From NCBI GenBank assembly GCA_039621445.1, contig CP154954.1, positions 49,765,847-49,829,846 of the forward strand: a stretch of DNA of 64,000 bases. Reading direction: 5' to 3'. The translations under genes were made by a program, and so were the position numbers. The notes under the pieces were generated by a model. That model searched no databases and was not told the DNA's origin. It saw only the letters and a list, made by a program, of their open reading frames with translations. This document shows positions 35,801 through 47,159 of this stretch, piece after piece. The DNA comes from Euglena gracilis. Taxonomy: Eukaryota > Euglenida > Euglenophyceae > Euglenales. The first letter of the stretch is position 1, and each line of letters begins with the position of its first letter.

Positions 35801-37908
35801 AAAAAGGGGTCCTCTGACCGGGGGGGGGGGTGGTCGTTGAACACAGGGTCGGGAAAAAGTTTGCCGAACCCCCCCCCCAAACAGGTCAAAATTTTCCTTC
35901 CGGCGCTTCGCACCCCCATTTCCAGCCCTGTCAACAAATATTTACTCAAATAGCACCCAAAACTGGCATCCTTGGACGATTTTGTTGCGGAGATCAAGAG
36001 AATATGCAAGGAAAGTGCAAACCATCTTCACTCCATCATACAACCTGGCAAACACCTGAAAGTGTCACGGTGGAATGTTGGGAGTGTGGTGAAGCTCCTT
36101 CAACAACCGCAGGCACTATCTCCCCGGTGGAGCGCTCATGAGGGAACATTTTGGACGATGGGCTGCGGGGTAGAGGACAAGCGGGGAAGAAAAGCCTTTC
36201 AGGGCTGGCAAACCTCCGGTTTTCGCACCTGCAAAAAAACATCAAACCTCCGAAAAGGTGTCCTCTGACCGGGAGGGTGGTCGTTGGACATAGGGGGGTC
36301 GTTGGACATGGGGGGGGGGTAGTTTAGAAGGGCCCTTCACATCCAGCATTTTAATCCGAAGATGAGGCACAGTACATTGGCTGAAAATGGATGCGTCTGA
36401 TGATTTGGAAATCCTGTGTACACGGGGACATGTAATGCAATACACTTCATTAGACCTTCTCAGACATACCTTACAACACCACCACCTTGAACACAACATC
36501 TATCTGCTGTCCTCCTGTCTCGATCCTTCTCTTTGTCTCATAAGTCCCTGTTGCCAAGGCTTCAAAATGAAAAAGAATTTTGGTTGGTGCCCGCAATTGT
36601 GAAACACAACAATTTTAATGGTTGATGTGCGCATTTGCGCACACCAACCACCCAAACATACCACCAGCATTCAACAGAGGGGGTCCAGCACCACAGGAAT
36701 AAAAGGGAGGCGATATCACAATGATGTCACATTCATTTTTCAGGTCAAAACACAATGCCATTGGAGCCGCTTGGTTGGTTTTAAAGTGGTTGGTGTGCGC
36801 AAATGCGCACATTGTCCATGTGCACATTTGCACACACCGACATCATTTACTGTTGTGTGGGTGCCAGAAAGCCTTAAACAGCAGTGGGGCATTGATGGGC
36901 AACTTGCGACCGAAATCAACAGGAACTGGTAGCAGTCCTGCTGTGTTCTGTATCACCCTCATCAACCCCCAGTGGCAGAATTCTCGAGCAGTCCATTGGG
37001 GACAGGAATGGGGGGGTGGCAGTACTGGGGTGTTGATGTTTTTGTCGGTGTTTTGTTCACTTTGGGGGGATAAATCCGGGGGTTTTCGTGGCATTCCGAC
37101 CTCAAAAAAACAGCAAAAAGCACGTAGCTGCCGGGAGAGCCGGTTCCCAAAAAGAGAATTTGCCTGTATTTTGTCCAATCCTGCTCCCTCTCGCTCTTAC
37201 CCCTAGTAACGCCGGTGCTCAAAATGGTTTTTGGTCGATTTGCACAAATGCACACATCGACAAAAAGCTTAAGTGCGAGAGAATTGACACATCCAAAAAA
37301 AAGCTTAAATGCGAAATGCATCGCCTAAGATGCTCGAGCGGACCAAAAAAAGCACACCCGTTGATATTTTTTTGAGTGAACACTTTTTATTCACATTTGC
37401 GTCTCGATATTTCACCGCACCGGTTTATCTTGCTTTCCTATGATTTCTCTGCATTCTGGGGATAATACCTTTTGAGTGCCGTCCATTTACAAGACTTGCC
37501 CCCCTCCCCCACAAGCAGTTGGCAGAACATTTTATTTCATTAACCTATTTTGGACTGTCTGGGGTTTTAAAAACCTGGGGATTAAAAATATTTTCTTAAA
37601 CAATAGATGGTTTCTCCAAAGTTGGAGAAGAACTTAAATATGGGGGGTCTGTAACTTTCTTCACAGTGGAAAAGTTTTTAAACGGAAATGATTTAAAACA
37701 TTAAAAACATTGGAGCAAAAAAGCTATTACCGTGACCTTTTTGGGTGCCTGCCTTCCTTCACAATTGAAGGGGGTCAAGTCCACGCTGCGACCTGCACAA
37801 CAGCTGTGGCCAGGTCAATGGACGGTTGGCTGAACGGTTGAACGGAAAAGAAGGCAACGATGGCGGCCTCTCAGTCAGCCGCGGTCCCGGGCCAGCCTGG
37901 GCCACCAC
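32873..37908. other. Intergenic, no gene defended
   Basis: 33,600-33,710 carries the GACCGGGGGG repeat. 33,960-34,460 is GC-rich with long overlapping frames on both strands and could hide exons. Plus-strand 35,520-35,710 and 35,972-36,235 (DDFVAEIKRICKESANHLHS) look mildly protein-like but have no convincing splice partners. 37,380-37,800 is A/T-rich and shows nothing. Confidence 0.45.
34833..37261. repeat. Five dispersed TGTGCGCA-AAT-TGCGCACA palindromes
   Basis: Units at 34,833-34,860 (GTCGATGTGCGC..GCGCACATCGAC), 35,342-35,363, 36,620-36,649, 36,788-36,840 (two back to back) and 37,233-37,261. Each is a 10-13 bp stem with an AAT/ATT loop. Flanks differ (GGTTGGTG or GTCGATG arms), and 'AAGCTTAAGTGCGA' elements accompany two of them. 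None is seen elsewhere in the window. Confidence 0.8.
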
Positions 37909-40900
37909 TCAGCAGGCGACCAGGTTCAGGTCCCGGAAGATGTCGATCAGCGCGCTGTCCACCCCCAGCCCCAGGGAAGAACGGGAAGGCCTGGGGCAGG
38001 GGGGGGGGGAAATGCAACTTGGCCCTTCAAATTATGCAAGTCAAAAAAATGCAAAAAAATGCAAAAAAATGCAAAAAAAATGCAAAAAAATGCAACTTGC
38101 AAAGAAAACCCTGAGAAAACCCTGAGAAAAGGCTGGAATGTAACAGAGTTGCTGCCTATAATCCATAGGCATGTGACAATGCCGGTGTATACCTGTCAAT
38201 GATTCACAAAGAAGACCTCCTGGACATATATTGCAAAAACTGGCTCCTACACTAGACAAGTGTGGGGGGGTGTGGGGGGTGTGGGGGGGGTGTGGGGGGG
38301 TGTGGGGGGGTGTGGGGGGGGGGGGGGTGTGGGGTGAATGGGGGGGCGGGGGGGGGTGGGGGAGGGGGGGGGGGCGGGCGCAGCCCCCCCCCCCCCTCCC
38401 CCCCCCCGCCGCGGTGGCCGTAGGCCACCGGACCCCTCATCGGTGGCTGTGGGCCTGGATAATGTCTATCTGGGCTCCAATTTTTCACGGAAAAAAACAT
38501 ACATTTTGATGAAAAAAATTCCAAAATTCTCAGGTTTAAGTTGTTTTCAGGAGTGGTGATAAAACTGCAAAGTCAAAAAAACTGCCCCAAATTTTGGCAC
38601 ACTCAAATTTTATTGACATTTTTTCTCTTGGCAAATTTTTGGTATTTCAACCATTTTTTTGCTTCAAAAACCTCCGACATTCAAACCTTTGAGAAAATTG
38701 TGCAATTTGGACGGTGAGGAAAAAAATGTGGTCTTGGGCGGGTTTTGGAGGGACCTCCAATTTGCCAACATAGGTCCCAAAATGGGACCAAAATACACCC
38801 GGTGCCGAACCCACACGGGTCAAGTGTGGGGGGGGGGGGTTGTGGGGGTGTGTGTGGGTGTGGGGGGTGGGGGGTGTGGGTGTGGGTGTGGGGGGTGGGG
38901 GGGGGGGGGTGTGGGGGTAAATGTCTAGTGTAGGAGCCAGTTTTTGCAATACCTCCTCCTGGAAGACAACAGCAAGCACTGAGACCCCAAAAACCCCAGG
39001 CAACTGCAGAGGGACCAGAGACAAAACATGACATTGGCGACCAACTGCAAAAAAGTTTTCCAGGACAAAATATTTTATGCAAAAAATGCAAAAAAAATGC
39101 AAAAAATGCAAAGAAAATGCAAAAAAAATGCAAACATATGGCGACCAACTACAAAAAAATTTTCCGGGTCAAAATATTTTATGCAAAAAAATGCAAAAAA
39201 ATGCAAAAAAATGCAAATTTCGGAAAAACCCGATTATGCAAAAAAAATGCAAATTATGCAAGTTGCATTTTTTCCCCCCCTGCCTGGGGGGGGGGTCGAC
39301 CCCCCCACAGCATTTTTTTTTCCACCAATTTGGGAAAACGGGGATTTTGGCTGGGAATTTTTTTGAATTTTTTTGAAAATTGGACCCAAAATACATGATT
39401 TTTTTTGATGGAAAACCACACTTTGTTACAAAAAAATCTGAAAATTTTTAGGTTTAAAATTTGGTATTTTTTAGGAGGGGGGTGAAAAAAACGAAGGTCA
39501 AAAAATCGGACCAAAATTTGGCACAATCAAATTTTACTGACAGTTTTTCTCTTGGATTTTTTTTGGATTTTCAATGGCACTGTTCGCTTCAAAAACTCTC
39601 AAAATGAAAATTTTGAAAAACGTTGATATTTTGGAAGGTGTGGAAAAATGGGGTTCTTGGGGGTTTTGGGGGGACCTCCTTCACGGGTCCCAAAATGGGT
39701 CAAAAATGCACCCGGCACCAAATAAAAATCTTTTTTGATGTCCAAATTTTTGGTGCTCCTGGAAATACGGGAAGAGGTGTTGGGGGGGGGGTCGACCGCC
39801 CCACCCACCACCCTGGCTGTTTGGCTGATTCCCGTTCTGCCCTGCCCAGCACCGACTGCAGGAACCGCCGCGCCGCGGAGTACTGAGGCGCCGCCTCATC
39901 CTCCGCCAGCTCCTTCCCGGCCACCGCCTTGCCAGAGGGCTGGCCCCAGCGGAGCCCACCGACCTGACTCCAAACCCTGAAGCAAAACACCGTGGTGGGC
40001 TGTTACCTGTAAGAATCTAGGACCCTAACACATTTCTATCATGGGCGGTGCTGTGATCCTGACAAGTTGTTAGGCACATGAAGGAATGCAACTTGTTGGC
40101 GCCCGGGGGGAGGGGGTAGGTCAGCCACTGCCGGTAACCTGCAACAGTGTTTGGACATGACTGGCAAAACTGACAGGTTGGCCGGCAGTTCCCCAGAGGG
40201 GACCGCAGGAAAACATGGTTGCTAGCAGGCTTCGTTTGACTAACCCCGGCGGGGGGTGCCTTGAGCTGTGGGATTGTGCCCTGCCCATAGTACCCCCCCC
40301 CCCATGTCCAATGACCGGTAACCTCTGTCCTCTGACCGGGGGGGGGGGGGTGGTCGTTGGACATACGGTAATGACCAAAAAGGTGTCCTCTGACCGGGGG
40401 GGGTGGTCGTTGGACATGGGGTCAAAAGAAAGTTGGTGGGTACCCGGGTCCCTACCCACCCAAAAATGCCCAAATTTTCCCTTCCGGCGCTTTGCGCCGA
40501 AAATTTTGGGCAATTTTGACAAATTTTTGTCCAAAAAGTGTCAAAAATGGCATTTTGGCCAAATTTTTGGCCAATTTTTGGGCAAAATTTTTCGTCCCGG
40601 CGCTTCGTGCCGGGACGAAAAATTTGGTCAACCTCCGAAAAGGTGTCCTCTGACCGGGGGGGTGGTCATTGGACATAGGGGGGTCGTTGGACATAGGGGG
40701 GGGGGTAAGCACACTCCCCTGGGGCTGGGGGGTCGGTTTGGAACCCCGGTGCCTGCCGACCAAGCCAGTTTTCCCTTGAAAATGGGTGTTTTCCGCCCCC
40801 GGCCCCTTCGGTGCTGGGGTGTGTGCAGGAGCACTACCCACCTCAAAGCCGACCCCCCCCCCGGGGGCAGGGTTACGGTAGGAGGATGTTCCGTAGGAGA

Positions 40901-43900
40901 ATGCTCTAGAGCATCCTGTAGGGTCCGCTCGAGGTCGCTCGAGGATGCTCTAGAGCATCCTCGAGGTCGCTCGAGGATGCTCTAGAGCATCCTCGAGTGT
41001 CGCTCGAGGTCGCTCGAGGATGCTCGAAAACATCCTCGAGTGTCGCTCGAGGTCACTCGAGGATGCTCGAAAACATCCTCGAGTGTCGCTCGAGGTCGCT
41101 CGAGGATGCTCTAGAGCATCCTCCTGCGTACACACATGCACGTATAATGAGACTCAGAACAGATTTCGAACAGGGCACTTTGTTGGATTGGCATTGGCAG
41201 TGGGGGACCATGAATTGAGCAACCCTTGCAGGCACCACACAGCAGGCACCCCTCGAGCTGTAACTCAACTGTTCGAGGGCCCCAAAATAACAAAATCCCT
41301 TGTGTTTCCAAGTCGTTTCGGGGGCAAATCCCTTGTGTTTCCAAGTCGTTTCGGGGAGCAAATCCCTTCTGTTGCTCAACTGTTCGAGGGCCCCAAAATA
41401 ACAAAATCCCTTGTGTTTCCCAGTCGTTTCGGAGCAAATCCCTTCTGTTGCTCAACTGTTCGAGGGCCCCAAAATAACAAAATCCCTTGTGTTTTCAGTC
41501 GATTCGGGGTGCAAATCCCTTCTGTTGCTCAACTGTTCGAGGGCCCCAAAATAACAAAATCCCTTGTGTTTCCCAGTTGTTTCGGGGGGCAAATCCCTTG
41601 TGTTTCCAAGTCGTTTCGGGGAGCAAATCCCTTCTGTTGCTCAACTGTTCGAGGGCCCCAAAATAACAAAATCCCTTTGTGTTTCCCAGTCGTTTCGGGG
41701 GGCAAATCCCTTGTGTTTCCAAGTCGTTTCGGGGAGCAAATCACTTCTGTTGCTCAACTGTTCGAGGGCCCCAAAATAACAAAATCCCTTGTGTTTCCAG
41801 TCGATTCGGGGGGCAAATCCCTTCTGTTGCTCAACTGTTCGAGGGCCCCAAAATAACAAAATCCCTTGTGTTTCCCAGTCGTTTCGGGGGCAAATCCCTT
41901 GTGTTTCCAAGTCGTTTCGGGGAGCAAATCCCTTCTGTTGCTCAACTGTTCGAGGGCCACAAAATAACAAAATCCCTTGTGCTTCCAAGTTGTGTCGGGG
42001 GGCAAATCCCTTCTGTTGCTCAACTGTTCGAGGGCCCCAAAATAACAAATCCATCGTGTTTCCAAGTTGTTTTGGGGGACATACATGCATGCATATACGT
42101 AGGAGGATGCTCGAGATGTCGTTCGAGGTCGCTCGAGGTCGCTCGAGGATGCTCGAAAACATCCTCGAGCTCGCTCGAGGAGCTCTAGAGCATCCTCAAG
42201 TGTCGCTCGAGGTCGCTCGAGGATGCTCTAGAGCATCCTCGAGTGTCGCTCGAGGTCGCTCGAGGATGCTCTAGAGCATCCTCCAGCGACGCTCGAGGTC
42301 GTTCGAGGATGCTCGAAAACATCCTCGAGTGTCGCTCGAGGTCGCTCGAGGTCACTCGAGGATGCTTTTTAAGCCCCCCCCCTGGAGGGGGGGGCTTAAA
42401 AACGCTCGAGGATGCTCGAGATCGAGCGCTCGATCTCGAGCATCCTCCTACGGTAACCTCCCCCCCCCCCCGGGGTTGAAAATGCCTTCCCCCCCCCACA
42501 CACTCCTGGTTGATAGACCGGAGGGAAAATACTGCATCAATTTCTGCGCAATGAAATTGGAAAAGAAACACCATGACATCATTCGCTGTCACAGGGCGCC
42601 GCTGCCTGCCAGCAGAACTCTTCCTCATCCTTCTCCTCCTCCGCCAGCGTCTTGCGCATGCACTCCGCGAAGTTCTCAAACTCCGCCGTCAGGTCCGAGG
42701 GTCCAGCCACAGCCTCCGCAGGGGAGGCATCGGCCGCTGGGGTCTCGTCGCGCGCTGTGAGAGGCTGCACACAGGTGCCCACCAGGCAACAGTGGTCGTT
42801 CCAGTGCAGGACTGCAAACCAAACTTCCAAACAGGCTCCAAACGCATTTGACTCTGCGGCCCACCCTGCCCACCCTGCATACGCCATCGGAGAATCAGTC
42901 GCCCAGGATTGGCGCAAACGAGGAGATGCACTTCTCTCATCAAAACAGAAGCAACCATTTTGATGAGCAAATGCCGGGTGATCAAGCATAACCCATTGGA
43001 AATCCTGTGGAATCATGGTGGAAACACACAGGAAACAAGACAATCTCTGGGGGAGGACAGTTCCCCGGGGGGGATACACATCCATATAATTTAATGCTTC
43101 CATTCATCGAGCAGATTGAGCGCCCGCCTAGCCGCAGCAGTGTTGAGGAGGGCGACGTTGTGCGCCGCGGGGGGGATGGCGATGACCTGGCCCGCTGGGT
43201 GGGACACCACGATGGGGCCACGGCGGCCCTGGGGTCGCCTCCGACACATCATGACAATGGGAAATGGTATGCATGGGACTGATAACCGGACACAACAAGA
43301 AGAGGCATTTACATTGGAGCACCACCACCACAGCCATCACAGCCCAGGAAGCAAGAACAATGCAATGAGGGGTGGCCATGGGCGGGGTGCAGCTTGTTGC
43401 ACTTGGCGCCGAACTTGCATTGGCCGGTCATGGCCAGGCACCTATGGTCACTTCCCATTTTGGTGCTCTGGTCGGCCCTGGTCGGCCCTGGTCGGCCCTG
43501 GTCAGCCCTGGTCAGCCCTGGTCGGCCCTGGTCGGCAAATAGTCGGCCATAGGTGGGGGTATCCGTCACAGAAAAAAAGATTGTGAAAAATGACCCAAAA
43601 TTACCAAAATGGCAAATTTGCCAAATCAGTGACTGCGGTGGGCTGAAAATGGTTAAAAATGGCCAAAAGTGGGCAAAGGCCAAAGAAAAGCTGTTTTGGC
43701 CACTACTTTTGCAAATCCAGAAGTTGCACCTGGCGCAAAATGCTCAAAAATGGTCAAATTGGACCAAAAAGAGACCAAAAAAATGGGGAGAATAACAAAA
43801 AAAGGTCGAAAATGGCTTTAAATGGTCAAAAATGGCCCAAGAGCAGGACAAAATGGCCCAAAATTACAAGAAGTGCGCAAAAAATGGCCAAAAATGGTCA

Positions 43901-44813
43901 AAATAGGTCAAAATTGGTGAATTATGGTGACAAATGGGCCAAAAGGGGACAAAAGCGACCTAAAATGGCCAAAAGCGACCAAAAGCAGCCAAAAGTGACA
44001 GCCAGATGAGCCAGAAAAATCTCAAAATCTGGGATAAAAAATGAGCCTAATTCCTCATTCTCACTGAAAAATTGACATCAATTAGAAAAAAGTTGCGCGG
44101 TCGGCTGCGGTCGGCTGCGGTCAGCTGCGGTCGGCTGCGGTAACCCGCGGTCGATGCTGCCGGGCCAGCATCGCCCTGCATCGCCCAGCATCGCCCAGCA
44201 TCATCAGAGGTGCTTGGTCCAGAGGGAAAGCTGCTGAATTCCTTCATCCATTCCCCTTCCGTCGGCCAACCACATGCAAGTCGGCCCTGGTCGGCCCTGG
44301 TCGGCCCTGGTCGGCCATAGGTGCCTGGTCATGGCCCACACCTCGCAGATCTCCCGCCCGGCCTGCGCCTCCACCGCCTCCGACAGCTGTTGGTACGCTG
44401 TGAGGTCCGGGTGGACGAAGCGGCACTGGGAACACTGCGGCCGGCGTATCAAACGTTCCAGCCCTCCCCGCAAGAGGATGAAGCACCAATGTAATACCAA
44501 TACTCCAGGTCATTGCGTGCACACGCAGCACAGCAGGAACAGTGGCATTCAAATTCATTTCACATTTATGCCACAAGGCTTTAAGATCTGAATGGAGCAG
44601 AGGCACAAGGTATTTCTGAATGACCAGTTCTTCAGACTAATGCACTGCGGGAATTTCATACTTTGCCCACAACACCTCGCGGACGCCGGGCGCAGGGCGC
44701 TCCCTGGTGCACTTGCCCTTCAGGAAGTCGAGGCAGACACTGAGGCCGGCCTCTGCCTTGGGCTTGCGGCCCCTCCGGTGCACGGTGGTCGAGGCGTTGG
44801 TTGTGGGGGCCAT
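37909..44813 (-). CDS. CCCH zinc-finger protein gene, copy C (two exonic insertions)
   Basis: Exon 1 is 44,701-44,813 (MAPTTNASTTVHRRGRKPK, CLDFLKGKC; donor GGGA|GCGCCC). Exon 2 (about 44,463 to 43,377) is split by the 891-bp element at 43,436-44,326 and encodes PQCSQCRFVHPDLTAYQQL and finger 2. Exon 3 (about 43,230-43,124; donor CGG|GCGCTC) has GPIVVSHPAGQVIAIPPAAH. Exon 4 (42,603-42,764, 54 codons, phase 0) has TAEFENFAECMRKTL; donor GCA|GCGGCG. The last exon (39,963-39,845 plus 37,971-37,909) is split by an 1,873-bp element and ends SALIDIFRDLNLVAC, TGA; without element and one TSD it is exactly 58 codons. The intron 4 region holds a 1.6-kb satellite element. Intron 1 does not close in frame with the most obvious acceptor, so this copy may be a pseudogene. 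Confidence 0.65.
37972..39844. mobile_element. 1,873-bp hAT-type element in the last exon of copy C
   Basis: TIR CAGGGAAGAACGGGAA / CAGGGCAGAACGGGAA (15 of 16). TSD CCCAGCCC / CCCAGCAC (7 of 8) at 37,964-37,971 and 39,845-39,852. Copies A, B and D are uninterrupted here. The interior contains ATGCAAAAAA tandem repeats (38,041-38,095 and 39,075-39,250), G-rich GTGTGGGGGG arrays (38,255-38,400 and 38,825-38,925) and no transposase. I found no GT/GC-AG pair at its ends that would preserve frame, unlike the M-type and CAGGYTTC-type elements. Confidence 0.85.
39964..40870. other. Intron 4 of copy C, right-hand part
   Basis: Two GACCGGGGGG/TTGGACATA blocks (40,315-40,425 and 40,630-40,715) and two palindromes (CCGGCGCTTTGCGCCG at about 40,484; CCCGGCGCTTCGTGCCGGG at 40,598). 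No exon recognised. Confidence 0.6.
40871..42458. repeat. 1.6-kb TIR-bounded satellite element
   Basis: Bounded by an 18-bp inverted repeat GGTTACGGTAGGAGGATG / GGTTACCGTAGGAGGATG (17 of 18); no TSD seen. Both flanks (40,900-41,132 and 42,098-42,450) are arrays of a roughly 43-bp unit that contains the perfect palindrome CGAGGATGCTCTAGAGCATC plus CTCG. The inner edges repeat the end motif inverted (CATCCTCCTGCGTA at 41,126; TACGTAGGAGGATG at 42,097). Near the right end a TTTTTAAGCCCCCC/GGGGGGCTTAAAAA hairpin (42,364-42,404) is embedded. It lies within intron 4 of copy C. Confidence 0.8.
41262..42075. repeat. Nine-copy 'GTTCGAGGGCCCCAAAATAAC' minisatellite
   Basis: Nine copies of TGTTCGAGGGCCCCAAAATA separated by one or two copies of 'CAAATCCCTTGTGTTTCCA' and 'AGTCGTTTCGGGG', giving units of about 75-115 bp. 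It stays open in several frames on both strands (up to 278 codons), which is an effect of the repeat and not evidence for a protein. Confidence 0.9.
43436..44326 (-). mobile_element. 891-bp TIR element M2 with 10-bp TSD in exon 2 of copy C (candidate introner)
   Basis: Same family and orientation as M1: ends AGGCACCTATGG / CCATAGGTGCCT, perfect 10-bp TSD GGTCATGGCC (43,426-43,435 and 44,327-44,336), CGGCCCTGGT decamers at both ends, GGTCGGCTGC array at 44,098-44,140. It breaks zinc finger 2 between VWAMT and GQCKFG. Copies A, B and D are uninterrupted. On the gene strand ACCAG|GCACCT to CATAG|GTGCCT splicing would keep frame, inserting six residues (18 nt). Confidence 0.92.
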
Positions 44814-45879
44814 TGGATTGCGGTGAAAGGCTGGGGAAAGAAGACTGTGCGGCACAAGGGGAGGGGCAAAAGAGCGACAACGTGCGTTGGGCGGCACTAG
44901 GGCCAAACTTGAAATGGGGGACAAATATCGAGCAGCGCTGATATTCTCAGCAAACAGAAGAAAAGACAGAAAAAATCAGCAGGTGGAAAGGATTGTGTGG
45001 ATATCATCCTTCAGTGATTGTGTGTGTGCCATGCGTGCGTTTCCTTTCAATCTTCGATTATTGAACAATTTCAAAGCCGATGGGAAAAATATAATCCCAT
45101 GCCAACTTCACCTCCCAATCCACCATGTTTGGCACTTTCATTCAAAATACCTGCTCTTGTCAATTGTCAAAATGGGTGGGGGAAGGTGGGTGGCAAATTG
45201 GCTGGAAATAGGACAGATTGCCGAGCGGGGGCTTGATAAACACACACAATCCGACTCTAATGTGGGGACTTAGCAAGCAAGCACTGCTGCAAAAAAAAAG
45301 CGTTTGCAGCGCGACAACACTGGAAGGCAATTCATTGGGGGAGTGGATGGATGGCTCAAGGAGCCCAGGGGCGTCTTGGCAACGCAGGCGGCCGCCTGGG
45401 GCCGCGGCACTGGACGTTGGAGGAGGGATGGGAGGGCCTGGGGTGGACTGCCATGCGGCTGCCCCATCCGGAGAGTTCACGCCATCGGTTCGGGAATTGA
45501 GGGTATCAATGGATGACGTGGAAAGACCAATTCGACGCTTTTTCTGCAAAAGCACTGTGATAAGAATTCGGAAGAAATGGGGGGACTCTGCTGTGACAAG
45601 TGGCAGCGGCTGTCAAAGTGCCGGGGCAGGAATATATACCTGGAATTGGGTTTGGACCCGTAACACCATACCTCCCCCCCCCAAGCCCAATGAACACTAA
45701 GGTGACAATCTAGATGGTCCGAACGGGGGGTGTTCATTGGGCATGGGGGGGGGGGGAGGTACCATTGTTTATCACCCCCAGGGATGATCACTTTCCACTT
45801 TCAAAAAACCAGTGTCAGTCACCTTTGGGGTCGGTCACTCTCACTCAGTTAGGGTGGCAATAGACAGAATTGCTTGCCA
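44814..45879. other. Intergenic between copy C and duplication B
   Basis: Upstream flank of copy C, then unassigned sequence. 45,360-45,410 has GGGGCGTCTTGGCAACGCAG followed by a GCGGCCGC palindrome; a related stretch is at 54,803-54,838. A 131-codon minus frame (45,160-45,555) has no recognisable domain. Confidence 0.5.
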
Positions 45880-46770
45880 AAGTGTAAAGAAAAATGCGCA
45901 CGTTGAAACGACATGGGATGGGCCAGGACAGACAGGGATCCTTCAGGCTGCTCTGGCGTCTAAGGTGCAGAATGGAGCACCCTGGCGACGTTCCGGGACG
46001 GTTTTTGATGGCCAAAGGTCACCAGCAGTTCCTGCGTGCAACTGCTCCTACCTCGCATGATCACACCCTGCAGAGGGGTTTCGTGCGCACACATGTGTAG
46101 GTGTGCGCCATGGGTTGCATGTTCCACGCTGCATGTGTATGTGTTGACGTTGGTCCGTTTCCAGTGTTCTATTGTTGCAGAAGAAATTATAATCTTCGGA
46201 GTGTCTGCCTGATTTTGACCTTGGATGTTTGGATAATTTTATTTTTTTCTTACAAAAAGGGTGTACGCACACACACGCACACGGACATATGCAAGCATGT
46301 GCATCACAAACATATACACCTACCCTTTGTTTGGTTAGAGATGGGTTTGGTTGAAAAAAAAATCGGACCTTTCCTCTATTGCCTTAGAAAGAGCATGGAA
46401 AACAAGATTAAGCAGTCAAATCAGTCAATCTACCTCTAAAATGTGGCGGAAACCACATCAAGCAACTGCATGACAGAGCTTGGTCAAAGCGACCGAGGGG
46501 GGCTTTGAGGATATTGGGGGTAGGAGGCTTCAAGCAGGGTGGCCCATCCTTCCTTTGCCTCTCCGTGACCGCTCGACAGCTGGATGGAGGAGGGGAGGGA
46601 AGCCCCCCACACCAGTTTAATATTTGGACATCTGACGCTCCATCAGGCGGACTCCCAACCCATGGCAATGTTCAGGGATGTTCACGCAGCGCGTGCGAAC
46701 ACCTCACTCTGTCAATGGCATGGGATGACAAACGGACGGCAATGACGAATCAACTCCTTTTGTTCAGGAC

Positions 46771-47148
46771 CAGGCCATTGCTGAAGGACCCCGGGGGGTC
46801 TAATGGAAAAAATGGACTGGTTAGACCACACCCTCCCCCCCACGGTGGGGTCGGGGGTTCCCCCAACTGGAAAGAAATTATTCCTCAAGCACTGCGCGCC
46901 GAGGTGGAAATGAGGTTTTTAATGCATTTTTGGCTGATTTACTCAAAAAAAATCCAAAGCTGGCCGAAAATGGGCATTTTTTTGGCCAGTTTTGGCGGTC
47001 CAAAAAAAATTCGGTGCTTCGCACTGGTCACTGGAAAAAAATTACAGGGGGTCTGCTAGGATTTCCGCTGGCCAAATTTGGACTAGCGGCAGTCCAGCCC
47101 CCTCACCCCCCCCCCCCCGGGTGCTGCGAACCCTTATGCAAAGGACTG
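46771..47148. mobile_element. 378-bp hAT-type element shared with unit A
   Basis: Imperfect ends CAGGCCATTGCTGAAGG / CAGTCCTTTGCATAAGG and an 8-bp TSD TTCAGGAC / TTCAGGAT (46,763-46,770 and 47,149-47,156). The orthologous site in unit A holds the same element, so insertion preceded the segmental duplication. Confidence 0.8.
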
Positions 47149-47159
47149 TTCAGGATCTT

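Noticed and set aside
41020-42274. Repeat proteins of up to 278 codons on both strands
   Set aside because: All frames follow the minisatellite; no codon bias, no start context, both strands equally open.
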